Shown: positions 48,588-58,929, numbered from the stretch's first letter. The stretch: 64,000 nucleotides of DNA from Sipunculus nudus (GCA_026874595.1 CM049318.1:57455750-57519749); one strand, 5' to 3'. Numbers and translations are program-made. The notes: generated from the letters alone by a model not told the origin.

Positions 48588-48635
48588 ATTCACCTGATGA
48601 TCGGGTCGCATCCCGTGAAACAGACTGTAGTGAAT
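48588..48635 (+). ncRNA. Candidate type-I hammerhead ribozyme
   Basis: In order, the motif has stem I left strand ATTCAC (48588-48593), the invariant core CTGATGA (48594-48600), and stem II CGGG/CCCG with a 6-base loop (48602-48615). Next come GAAA (48617-48620), a minimal stem III CAG-A-CTG (48621-48627), cleavage dinucleotide TA (48628-48629), and stem I right strand GTGAAT (48630-48635), which pairs perfectly with the left strand. Predicted scission follows A48629. Short stem III is usual in hammerheads of animal Penelope-like elements and retrozymes, which tend to act as dimers. The weak point is position 10.1/11.1, where T48601 faces T48616 instead of the usual G-C. Activity is therefore uncertain. 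Confidence 0.55.
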
Positions 48636-48659
48636 TTACAGTGTTGTTTATCTTCAGAG

Positions 48660-48721
<62 letters not shown>

Positions 48722-48780
48722 GTATTACATATAAAGATTTTTTAAATCACTGGTAAAGATCGCATCTAGAAAATCATTCA

Positions 48781-48827
<47 letters not shown>

Positions 48828-49110
48828 GTATTACATATAAAGATTTTTTAAATCACTGGTAAAGATCGCATCTAGAAAATCATTCAATCTAACAAAATGC
48901 CATTATTATGAAAAATTGACAGAGCATGTCAACTGCACTCAACACGTTCAGGTGAACAGCCTATAATCACCACCTGAAGATGATTTTAGTGGTAAAAAAA
49001 AATTAAAAAAATAGCATTAAGCGGTTAAAAAGTATGAAAAAAGTATATGAAGAATTCTTGCCTGAAAAAGGTATGCTATTTTAAAAAGATGTGGAGCTGC
49101 GGCACTGCAT

Positions 49111-50102
49111 ATTAGTCATAATTTTACAAATTAAAGGATTTCTATGACACGATAGGGATGAGACACAACTTGGCGAGACTGTCGAAGCCCTTAAGCTCAT
49201 TCAGTAAGAGAAAAAAATTGCAGGACTTCCATAAAATAATTTTTATGGTGTGTTGGGTAAATTTATCCGGGATTCACCTTTTCTCAAATATGTTCGGACT
49301 TGGCAGATTAGCATTCATGCATGTCTTGAAATACAAAAACACTGGATTAGGTTTCTTATTTTATCTTCCATGTTGGGTTGGCGCTTTATCCGGGAATGGC
49401 GCAAACGGCGGTTCATTCGACACTCAGATTCAACTTGCAACATCAGTTTTAAACCACAGTAAAAAAACCAACACTGTGCATGCATGCATGGCTATGCATC
49501 TCCCAAAAAAAATGATTGAATACTTTCAGTATATGTTGTTTATGTTATAAAAACTCTTATAGCCAGTATTTCTATCAGTTCTTTACACCTTTGCGATCAG
49601 ACTGACACTGCATGAAAATGCTTTTTAAAGCACCTTTTTGTGGATTCATTGGATAGAGTAAAGGAGGCTCTATACATTTAAGTTTTCGTTAATCCTTTAG
49701 GGAACCTCTGGTTCAAACATATCCTTCTTATTAACAGCTACAGCGACACCGGACGTTCCTTCTGTATGACGGTCTGCGTGGTTTATGACGCAGGGCGTTT
49801 GACCGTTGACCCTTTATTCTCCGTGAATATGCCACAAAATCTACCTAGCTTTTGGTACTGTCATGTTTTAAAGTGTTCTTTGCCCGTACCCTTATACTAA
49901 CTTGACATGATTTGTTTTACGGCTGACATTTGCCTACGAAAATCTCTCCTGCCTTGTCACGTGGCCTTTCAGTGAGACTAGATATATAGTCCTAAATCCC
50001 ATTATTCTTCACCAGCGAAAGTAAAACTATAATCTGCAAACAAGGAACGCGGGAAAAAGTTTCCCGCGTTGTAATTTCCCAAAAGCATAACATTTATAAT
50101 AT
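49111..50102. other. Intergenic DNA, nothing recognised
   Basis: A 130-codon forward frame (49158-49550) shows no recognisable domain, has low-complexity flanks, and is not called. Confidence 0.4.
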
Positions 50103-50569
50103 TTAAAGGCGAAAATTCGCCTACCTTTTAAAAAAAATTATGTGATTTCTTGCTTCTTCTATGTATATATTAATGATATAAATGTAATTTTGGTTGTCAA
50201 AAAAGTTCTTATAATGCGTTGGTAAGGATGCATGAACTTGTTCATCAACACCATGTTTGTAAATACAGCAATGTTGACAAACGGGACATGTAACCTTAGG
50301 TGGTAGGTTGCAGATATGCTTTGGTAGACAGGTCACTTGTTGCAAAACGCCTTTCGTAAAGCTTTGACTTATCTGACTTGCTGCCAGATGCCCTGTTTGA
50401 ATTTGCTTTGATTATTGTGGCGGGCCCCCACATACTATAGACATGTTGATATAATCAAAAGAAGCAGCCTGTGTACAGTGATATCCACGTTTTCTGGCCT
50501 ATTTTTATAAAAGCCCCGAGGGATAACCTTTAGCTTATTGAGGTCATATATTTGACTCTGCCTCTTTAA
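50103..50569 (+). mobile_element. TTAA-flanked MITE, copy C
   Basis: Bounded by TTAA at 50103-50106 and 50566-50569. It is closely related along its whole length to copies A and B, sharing CAATGTTGACAAACGGG, GTCACTTGTTGCAAAACGCC, GGCGGGCCCCCACATA and TTTTCTGGCCTATTTTTATA. Terminal repeats are more decayed than in copy B. Confidence 0.75.
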
Positions 50570-50576
50570 TATATTT

Positions 50577-50625
50577 CAGGGGCGGACAAAGGATCTTAGA
50601 AAAGAAGGGGGTCTGGAGTAGACTT
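50577..50625 (+). mobile_element. hAT-like left terminus
   Basis: CAGGGGCGGACAAAGGATCT, followed by a GGGGGTCTGG stretch, has the form of hAT-type ends. No partner end was found before 51300, so this may be a truncated copy. Confidence 0.4.
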
Positions 50626-51305
50626 TTACATAGCCCTTGCATGGTGAAGATTTTGTTTATTCCGTGATTTTCATTCGTAGACCTAATTCCTACAGTTCAC
50701 TCTAGATTCATCATGGATTATTCTAGGCAAAAAGGGTTAGTGTTTATATAATTAATTATGATGGCTGGTTTAGGACACAGAAAGAAAATTATCTCGAGAT
50801 ATAAATTCAGAGAAAAAAATATTTAAGTTCGCGATAAGTTAAACGCGGGAATAGGTTGTGATAATCAAGCCTACTTAAGACATTAATTTCTGTCAATATT
50901 TCATTCTAAAACCGTTTTCTTACTCCTGTACACAAGGGGGAAAAATCTAGTACCGGGCGCGATCAGTGGAGTTCAACATACACAAAGCGCGCACGCAACC
51001 TAGTGGCTGTACCGCGCAACTTCACAAATCAATATTTTTCAAGCTTTCAACCGTTGTTTTTTCCCCTTTTCTTCTTTCATGTTTCTTCTTCTTGTTTGGG
51101 AAAAGTGGAAGAGCGGGCCTCTGTCCACCCAGTCTTGTTAAAAAGACGTGCGTTTACTCACACACAGAACCGTTACAACGAGTAAAACTGGTGAACAGGA
51201 GATATTAAGCCCGTGTGCTGGGATGGTTTTGTTGGGAATCTTTCGTATCCAGTCAAAATGAGCTAACAACATGAGATTATGAGTATTGCACATGAAAATG
51301 GACCT
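50626..51305. other. Intergenic DNA, nothing recognised
   Basis: No supportable feature. Confidence 0.4.
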
Positions 51306-51700
51306 TTAACAAAGGTGACTGATGAAGTTTTTTTTTATAGATGCAGGTTACACGAGCCAATGTTGACATATAAAAAAAACATGTAACCGAGGAGGGTTGA
51401 TTGCACTTTGAAAGATCCCCAGTTGTTGTTGGTAAGAACATGTTAAGCAACGCAATCTTTTGTCATTTACAAAACTCTTGTTCGTCTGAATTGCCACCAG
51501 ATGTCCTTGTTAGACTGTTTCGAGTATGACCGGCGTCCATTTTGGCGCCCTCACCATATTACAAACACGTGGATATAAATAAAAGCAAGTATACCGTAGA
51601 ATCGGCTTTTTTTTTGTTTTTTTGTTTCCTATTTTTTTTAAGTTTCAAGGGATTAAATGTTTATTTACCAGACATCAGATATCGTAATGGGTCCCTTTAA
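51306..51700 (+). mobile_element. TTAA-family MITE, diverged copy D
   Basis: The right end GTAATGGGTCCCTTTAA and blocks such as CAATGTTGACA, ACATGTAACCGAGG, CACCAGATGTCCTTGTTAGA, AACACGTGGATATAAATAAA and TTTCAAGGGATT align with copies A-C. The left TTAA at 51306 is a plausible but weak boundary. It shares GGTTGATTGCAC and TTTTGGCGCCC with copy E, so D and E form a subfamily. Confidence 0.6.
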
Positions 51701-51840
51701 TCTTGTTTGCCTTACTCGAAATAAAGCGTCGAATAGTTGTCCAACGGGAACTCAAATAAATATTCTTTTTTAAAATTTGATCTCGAGATCTCGATATTTT
51801 ATACTGATGGACGCCATCTTGATTGACGATAACATTTCCG

Positions 51841-51922
51841 AAAATAATGTAAATGGTTGACACCTTCTTGAAGACTAGCTTTGTGTAGGTTCTTATACAC
51901 TGTCAACCATTTACATTATTTT
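51841..51922. other. Perfect 22-bp inverted repeat, 38-base loop
   Basis: 51841-51862 and 51901-51922 are exact reverse complements (each contains TGTAAATGGTTGACA or its complement), giving an 82-base hairpin. It could be a tiny MITE, a hairpin RNA or a palindrome-mediated duplication. No target duplication was seen. Confidence 0.85.
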
Positions 51923-52129
51923 ATTTTGTAAATTAAAGACTATCACGGCAATTCAAAAAGATAATAGTGCCTTACACAATACGTGTATTCTGTTTCGCGC
52001 CATCGATCGTGTCCGGTCTAAGTTAATTTCTACTGTGTATAGGCGTAAAGGAATGGTTTCAGAAAGAAAATTTGTAAGACAATATCATGTTTCAAGGAGA
52101 GAGCACTGTATTTCAAGTATACTTAGTAT

Positions 52130-52552
52130 ACCAGGTAAATGAATGGGCACCGTTACAGAGTGTTTGAACCAGTTTATCTACAAGCTGTTGATAAACGCAA
52201 TATGTGTACCCATGCTGACAAACTGCAAAAAAAACATGCACCATTATACCGAATTCGAAGGTGATTGATTGCACATATGCGAAAGGTGTCCAAAGGTCAC
52301 CAGTCCTTGGTTGTAAGAGCATCTGAGGCAACGCATTATTTGTAATTAAAACACTGGTTCGTCTGTTTTTCTGCCAGCTGTCCACGTTGGAAGTGTTGGA
52401 ATTACGACCGGAGGTCATTTTTTGGCGCCCCACATGTTATAAACACGAAGTTATTAACAAATCGGACATTTTGTTTTTTAATAATTTTAATCAAAGGATC
52501 AAGGGTTTAACTTTATACAATAGATGTCAGATACCAGCAAGGAGAGTTTTAG
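52130..52552 (+). mobile_element. TTAA-family MITE, diverged copy E
   Basis: Aligns with copy D through ACAAGCTGTTGATAAACGCA, CATGCTGACAAACTGC, TGATTGATTGCAC, TTTTTTGGCGCCCCACATGT and ATAGATGTCAGATACC. The TTAA at each end is lost. At its left edge GGTAAATGAATGGGCACCGT resembles the family's right end. The open frame 52387-52635 starts inside it. Confidence 0.55.
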
Positions 52553-53018
52553 GAATGAGACAACGTTTGCAAGAACAGTTATCAGATGTACCACGACCAG
52601 AATATAACAGCTGGTTCCAGAGAATGTCACTGTGAAAACAAGAAGAAGAGAAGTAAGGGGTAAAGAAAGCAACCTCATTAGTTGATGTTTTTAAATATCC
52701 TTCTAAGTCAGGGAGAGAGGTCATATTAAATTTGATGTATGAAAATATGAAGAATTCTACATCGTTACAAATTGGCTCCGTCCTATCTGCAGGAGAACTT
52801 TCAACCCTACCACCAAAACCGTCAGCTCCACTCTATGTTGGTCCGTAGGTCTCATCCGCGTGCTGCGCCCCTCGCCCCGCGCGCCGCGCCTCAGTACATA
52901 CCTTGCTTGCACAGTTCCTTATTTCTTGGTAATCCACAACATTTTGTAAAATATTCAATTATATCCTGCGATACGATTTAACACTTACACTTTGCCCAGC
53001 GGCTACTAGCCGTGAAAA
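52553..53018. other. Unassigned DNA with a GC-rich burst
   Basis: 52553-52635 continues an open frame reading RQRLQEQLSDVPRPEYNSWF and then stops; no family is recognised. 52856-52893 is a burst of CGCGCC-type sequence ending GCGCCTCAGTACATACC. The reverse complement of that ending recurs at 56228-56244 with one mismatch. Confidence 0.35.
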
Positions 53019-53051
53019 CACGACTCAGTTAGGGCCCCCTACTGAGTCGTG
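53019..53051. other. Near-perfect palindromic hairpin
   Basis: CACGACTCAGT and ACTGAGTCGTG are exact inverted copies. The 11-base centre TAGGGCCCCCT can add further pairs. There is no flanking T-run or gene to suggest a terminator. Confidence 0.85.
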
Positions 53052-53271
53052 ACACAAGCCAAATTTCGAACCGCCCTGCAAGTCCACGCAACGCTTTATA
53101 ACCGTGTCTCCGCATACAGTCAGCAGGCAGACCGCAGGCAGAAATCTCCCATACATGCAGAACAATATATGAATAAATTGGGTTATGACAGAATATTTCA
53201 CACACATGGAAGGTGTCGCTGGAGAGATAAGAAACTTATTAAAAGGTCTAGTGGGTTTATTTGAAGTGACA

Positions 53272-53420
53272 CGATACTTGTAAGCAATGAGGCGCTGTCA
53301 AAAATGACGAAAATATTTGCATCCTCATAGGGCCTTATAATGCGATCCTCAGAATTAGATATCCAGGCACTCTGGCAAACCAGTATTCTGGCCATAATGT
53401 CAGAGGGCCGATCTGGCGCT
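53272..53420 (-). repeat. Dispersed repeat shared with 5061-5230
   Basis: On the minus strand it reads GCGCCAGATCGGCCCTCTGA and then CTATGAGGATGCAAATATTT and TTTTGACAGCGCCTCA, matching the copy at 5061-5230 in the same order. Confidence 0.55.
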
Positions 53421-55025
53421 AAGCGGCTACTTGCAAGTTTTCCCCAAACCACAACATTTTTTCATGAGAGGTTGGTTTTTCTGTCTATTGATAAATATAA
53501 CAATTTTTTTTTACAATCAACAAAATTACAATTGATAAATCAAAGTAATTCTGACTAGATTTAATTAAACTTCAAATAAATATATATTATGTGCATGTGT
53601 TTTCTAGGTGTTTGTGAAAGAAAACCAAAAATGCCATTAATCTTTTGAATTTAGCCCCGCCTAAGCTGCAAAAAAATCGAAAATAAAAATAAAAACTGAC
53701 TTTTCTTGAACAAACAAATTTCTCCTTAAACTGGATACAGTCATCGAAGAGTCAAATTTGGTTAAAGGCGTGACATTTGGGTTCTTTTAATGAGATTTGA
53801 ATGTTAACTTTTAGTTTTCGAAAATTAAATATCAATATTTGAGAATATTGAAATAAATACATGTATATAAGATTATTAAATTTTTTTAATGACTGGTCCA
53901 AACATTTAACCGTCTGGTTCTCCACAATAAAACATGCGCATTGAGATGACAGATTAAAAAAGGTGAACAGCTATACAGAGAAATGCATTTTAACCCTCTT
54001 CTTCTAAATATGACATTTTTTCTTCAAGCTTTATGGATCTTAAATAATAAGAATAAGTGAACACATTATAAAAAGTTCATACAGGGCCTATGATATACAT
54101 TGGTGCATATTTAAGAAGGCGTATAATTTACAAGCTGTGTAATGAATCTATCCTACTATAAAACACAATTTCTAACTAAATAAATTTGTCTGAATTTGCC
54201 TTCAAGCCTTTTTTAGGCGGCATTATGATGATTTAATTCAGGTATGACTGAAGTTTTAAAAACATTTCACCTAAAATAGTCTCGTGATTTGTGTCCATAT
54301 TTTCATTTTCTCCTTTGTAATTCTTTTTTTCGTGCCTCGTCAAATTTTCAATTCCATCATCAGTTAACTCATTTTGTGGGATTTTGGTTTAACTTACAGA
54401 AATAACCAGCTAAATGGAACGCAAATATATATTTTACTCACTACAAACAGCCTGCTTGCAAACTTATTGTACACATACTTTTAGTTTAATTACCGTCCTT
54501 GGACTGACACACATAACGTAGGCCTACCAAGCCTACCATGCATTATAATATTATGTAGGATCACAAGAAGGCTTTTTCATTTCTACGCTTAAACTGCCAG
54601 GACTGTTACATGAATCTGTGACATGAACTGCTGTATACTTACGAGTAAAATACTTTTGTATATGTCTATCTTGTACAAGGAATAATACTTGTATAAATTA
54701 ATTATATATTCTCTTTATTCACCATAAATGAGGCTTTCCAATACGCAACAGCTGAACTGGTTATTGGTTGTTGTCAATTGACGCGGTTGGTTCAAAATTG
54801 TTTCTGTATATGAGAAAAAACAAGGGATTCATTTTTTCGACACTGGCGTTATCTGGAGATATTTCTACAATATTCAGGAGTTATCTATTCCTACGATGTC
54901 ACAACTATTTGAATTTAATTATACTCTAACAGCATAAAAATTAAATTTTAAAAGGCCTATATCGGTGATAAGTATTTGACCTGTTTTGCTTAAGCTCTCG
55001 TTCGTGATTGATTCATACAGAAGAT
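53421..55025. other. AT-rich intergenic DNA, nothing recognised
   Basis: No supportable feature. Confidence 0.45.
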
Positions 55026-55026
55026 A

Positions 55027-55076
<50 letters not shown>
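55026..55076. repeat. (TA)n microsatellite
   Basis: A TA tract with one interruption. The open frame 54919-55242 reads through it. Confidence 0.97.
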
Positions 55077-55078
<2 letters not shown>

Positions 55079-55559
55079 TGAAGTCGAGTGACTTTACATT
55101 TTGTGGTTACCTGAGGTTTCATGCTGCATGTATGATAAAAGCGAAAATCATCAGGCCACATGTATTTGTACCTGCAATCACAGAAACAGAATTTAAGTAT
55201 CTTAATATACCGGTGTCGGTAAGGGAGAAACATATTAAACATTAAACAAAGGGTGGGTCACACATATTTTACTGGTAATTTGACGTGGGAATATTAAAAA
55301 CAGCTATGGTAACGGATATTGATCATCAGGATGCTCAGTAACATAATTTGGTATAGCACAATTTGTTATATACTTTTCGGGTTAGACTTACTGGCATTGT
55401 AAAAAAGGCAGAGTCCGGATGGTTCCCTTGTGGTCGGCTAAAATTTTCTGAGTCACTGACCGATTGTCCTTGATTTAGCCTCCTGTGATAATACAAGGGC
55501 CAGTTGGCAAGTGGGGTAGGAGAGAGAGAGAGGGCACCATACAGGGTCCTAAAAATTAC

Positions 55560-55560
<1 letters not shown>
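55077..55560. other. Intergenic DNA, nothing recognised
   Basis: No supportable feature. Confidence 0.4.

Positions 55561-55629
<69 letters not shown>
55561..55629. repeat. (TA)n microsatellite
   Basis: A pure TA tract bounded on both sides by ACGTG (ATTACGTG before, TTACGTGTC after). Confidence 0.97.
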
Positions 55630-55631
<2 letters not shown>

Positions 55632-55685
55632 CGTGTCTGTCACCTGCCTGAAAGTGTTCTTATGGTTCTTTTTATCAATATAAAT

Positions 55686-55750
55686 CAGGGGCGGATCCAG
55701 GATTTTTCAGGTGTATGCATGTGTATGTGTGTGTGTGGGGGGGGGGGGGG
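55686..55750 (+). mobile_element. hAT-like left terminus with G-run
   Basis: CAGGGGCGGATCCAGGATTT is the common form of a metazoan non-autonomous hAT end. It is followed by GT repeats and a 13-base G run. The right end was not found. Confidence 0.5.
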
Positions 55751-56818
55751 ACGGGGCTAGAATAAAAAAAATCTTTGTAAATTGATAAAGCTAAAGTGCA
55801 TATTTTGATTTAAATATATATATATGTATTATTTATTTATATATATTTATATATAGATATAGTTTAGTAATTTTTTGTTTTCATCGTCCAGGTATTTTGG
55901 TTTATATAATGTTCATAGTATATTTGTTTTGCACTCTATCTTGTCAAGCAAAGTTTTCGTATTAGCCCGTGGGCCATTTGGTAATCCTGGTGAAATAAAT
56001 ACGTTTAAACCAAAAACTTGTCACCGTATTGTTTTTTGCAAAGCAAAGCTTATACTTTTATAATAAAATAAAAAAATATAAAATTTAGGATGTTAATTTT
56101 TTACTCAGAAAAAAAATACTCCATATACTGACATATACACCTACACTCTAACTACTGCTGAGCATATTGAGTCTTTATTCATTGAGCAATGGAATATACT
56201 TTATAATAGCAAGCTGAGATATAAAGAGGTAGGTACTGAGGCGCGGGGCCACCATACTGCTCCCTCCACCATATATATGCATGCGACTGTTTCTCGGATT
56301 TTATAGCTATAAACTTCTGTGATATAGATTCTCTTGCAACATCCAATTATTTATCGGCGGCTGTTATTTAACATTGATTCAACCTTAATTTTGTTTAAAA
56401 TTAATTGCTAATTAATTTAACTAATATTTTTCCTTGTGTAACCCTTTATTCATGCATGCACAGCGTGTATGGCACCTTTCTGGCGGACATATGTTACGAT
56501 TTATGAAATAACTTAATATTATTACTTTTATTATTATTATCATATTTTATACAATTTATATGTATCCTAATATGTACTTATGTCACTGTGATGTAAACTA
56601 AGAATAAAAGTCATTATAGACTATATACTACAGGCAGGCAATTTTAATTACCGTAAACAATAAAATGCGAGTTTCGCATACAGAATAAGTTATTTTAGTT
56701 ATCTTCAAGCAATATAATATTTTAAGAGGTAATAAAAATTAAACATTTAGTTAATAATATATAAAATACGATACAGCTGCAATACATGAATGCATAGAAT
56801 AATAACCCTGAGAATTTA
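55751..56818. other. AT-rich intergenic DNA
   Basis: Nothing coding. The string GGTAGGTACTGAGGCGC at 56228-56244 echoes 52878-52903 in inverse orientation. Confidence 0.4.
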
Positions 56819-57105
56819 CCGGCCGTCAGTGGCGTAACCAGTAGGGTGGCCGGGGGGCAGCTTGCCCCCCCCCCCCCCCGGACCCCCGAAAATGGGAAGG
56901 GGCAAAAAAATCGGGGAGGGAAAAAAGGAAGGAAAGAGGGGAAAGAGGGAAGAAGAGAAAGGGAAGGAAGAAGAAAAGGGAAAGGAAAGAAAAGGAAAAG
57001 CAAAAGCAGAAAGGGAAGGAAGAAGAAAAAAGAAGTACAGAATCGGGAAACTTCTTGAGTCTTGCCCCCCGGACGGTCAGGTCTGGTTACCCCCCTGCCA
57101 GCCGT
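56819..57105 (+). mobile_element. hAT-type MITE with 7/8 target duplication and purine-rich core
   Basis: Target copies CCGGCCGT (56819-56826) and CCAGCCGT (57098-57105) flank an element starting CAGTGGCGTAACCAG and ending CTGGTTACCCCCCTG. The interior has a C-run (56865-56879) and about 150 bp almost wholly of G and A. The lysine/glycine-rich frames on the plus strand and proline-rich frames on the minus strand are artefacts of that composition. Confidence 0.8.
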
Positions 57106-57704
57106 CGTATTGGTCTCGAGATCAGATAGTTCACATGCGATTTCGGGATCAATTGGGCTGATGTAATCATGATATTGACCGAAAGGGGTCGCTACTGGCC
57201 GAGCTTAAAGTTTTGGCAGGCTGGCTGCGGAGAGCTGCTGGTGCACAAATGGTAAAAATTGTGGCCGAGTGTACCACATGCACATATTTATGTTCGATGG
57301 ACAATATTCTGGTAGGCTGAACAAAAATTCTGTGGTTAACGTAATATCTGATTTTCATGTGATCCATGTACCCACACACATTCATATATATCCGTAATTA
57401 ACTGCAATTAACTTCTATGATCAGTACCTGTTCTTTTACGTTAAATTTGGCAGGACGGATTATCCATATAGACAGTTCATGTACCAGTGGGCGAAGTATC
57501 TGAGTATTGAAAAGAGTTTGCATAAATTCTTAGAGGTGGCGCTCTAAATGACCCTTGGCAAAATAATGTCAAATTACTACAAATTAATGAGGGAATATGG
57601 AATTATTGTTCCCGACATTTTAAACCAAAAACGGACATTTCTGAGGCGTAGTCATTGAGTGCTACTAAAAATTTAGCTGATTATTAATATTATCATTATT
57701 ATGA
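57106..57704. other. Intergenic DNA, nothing recognised
   Basis: No supportable feature. Confidence 0.4.
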
Positions 57705-57900
57705 TTACCCCCACCAGGGAGGTAATGTTTTGCCAGTGTTGGTTTGTTTGTGTTTCTTAGTTTGTCAGAATGTTAGCAACATTACTCAAAAAGTTATTCA
57801 AGGATTTTGATGAAATTTTTAGGAAAGTTCGATGATAAAAGTAACCATTGTATACATTGTGGGGGTGATCCAGACAACCATCTGGATTCAGGAATTTTTT
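57705..57900 (+). repeat. Bivalve-type dispersed repeat
   Basis: CCCCACCAGGGAGGTAATG, then TTTGTTTGTGTTTCTTAGTT and TCAAGGATTTTGATGAAATT. This is a frequent pattern in mollusc DNA and is related in inverse orientation to 26390-26500. Confidence 0.55.
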
Positions 57901-58659
57901 TAACAATAAATGCTTCATTTTAGACAATGCCATGTGGGGGTAATGAGCTGCATTGCCAGAGGTCTGTACACTCAGTTTGCTTTTCTAGTTCTCTTATTAT
58001 TTGATAAAAGTTCAGTTGTTTACAATGTCACAACACACACACCAACAGGACCAAGATATCAATCAGGACCAAGGTTAATTATTTCAATTTGGTTTTGAAA
58101 TTTCAAAGTCCATTTCCAAATCAGTACAAATGTAAGTTCAGAGAAGCCGTAACCAAATACATTTCTGTAAGTCCTGAACAAAACAAAAATTGTATATCTT
58201 TATTTTATACATAACAACAAACAACAAATATTTCAGATGTGTTCATATCCTTCAGTATAGAAATATGACTTAGATGTGTGATCAATAACAATATTATATG
58301 CTAGTATAGTAAAATGTTCTCTTCTGAGTGTAGTGATTAAGATATCTTTAAATTTTAATTAAAAGTACATTGGAATGTTGACATTTTAAGAGCCCATCTT
58401 ATTTAAGTTTCTTTTTCTAATGCAAACAAGCTGTTCTTGGTTCCCAAATCCCTTCAAACATAGTATGTAACAAAAATGGACTGTTACCTATATAAAAAAT
58501 AAATATAATAAAAGAATAGTCTCATTATTAAAAATGGAATTATGTAAAAAGACATTGGACATTTCAAACATAAATGGCTCTCTTCACTTCCTACATACAA
58601 TCACATCATACCCACTTAACAACACATCTGTATGAAACTGACATTAAAGTTCACACCTA
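57901..58659. other. AT-rich intergenic DNA, nothing recognised
   Basis: No supportable feature. Confidence 0.45.
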
Positions 58660-58929
58660 CCCCCCCCCCCCCCCACCCCCCACCCCATCATCCTGTGAAT
58701 AAGAAATAAGAATTTCTGGTAAAGTGTGAGCTAACCAAGGGCAGGGTAGATTCAGGATATAGGAAAAGGAGGGGTCAAATCCAGGAGGACTAACGAAAAC
58801 CCCTGGAAAAAGGTTCCCAAAAGGTTCCCAGGTCTAGAGAAGGTGGGGTAGGGGTCCAGGATACTAAAATTGGTCTGAAACCTTTAAAAAAGTTGCAAAA
58901 AAAGGGGGGGGTCTGGTCCCTCTGGAACC

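Larger units (their letters stand above)
48041..49110. repeat. Composite repeat with four (TA)n tracts
   Basis: The (TA)n tracts lie at 48205-48257, 48294-48356, 48660-48716 and 48783-48822. The first two are each preceded by a GCTAAT-C-TATGAAAG segment. The last two are each followed by the same 65-bp sequence (48717-48781 and 48823-48887, identical by eye). The block opens with AAGTGCTGCCACTG (48042) and closes with AGCTGCGGCACTGCA (49096), which are roughly inverted. The right part matches 23015-23263. A hairpin and a hammerhead-like motif lie in the unique core 48357-48659. Confidence 0.7.

Noticed and set aside
48985-49015. CTGAAGATGA in the repeat downstream as another hammerhead core
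   Set aside because: No GAAA element with flanking stems follows in register; the similarity is only to the core string.
49158-49550. 130-codon forward frame as a gene
   Set aside because: No domain, no splice or codon evidence, and it starts next to a decayed repeat.
51841-51922. Calling the 82-base hairpin a microRNA gene
   Set aside because: A perfect 22-bp stem without bulges and a 38-base loop is not diagnostic; small-RNA data would be needed.
52533-52635. Similarity of VLGMRQ-LS-VPRP to a CUT domain
   Set aside because: Only scattered positions agree, spacing differs, and the frame begins inside a MITE copy.
56846-57161. Lysine/glutamate-rich frames as a basic nuclear protein
   Set aside because: They translate the G/A-only core of a hAT-type MITE with clear target duplications.
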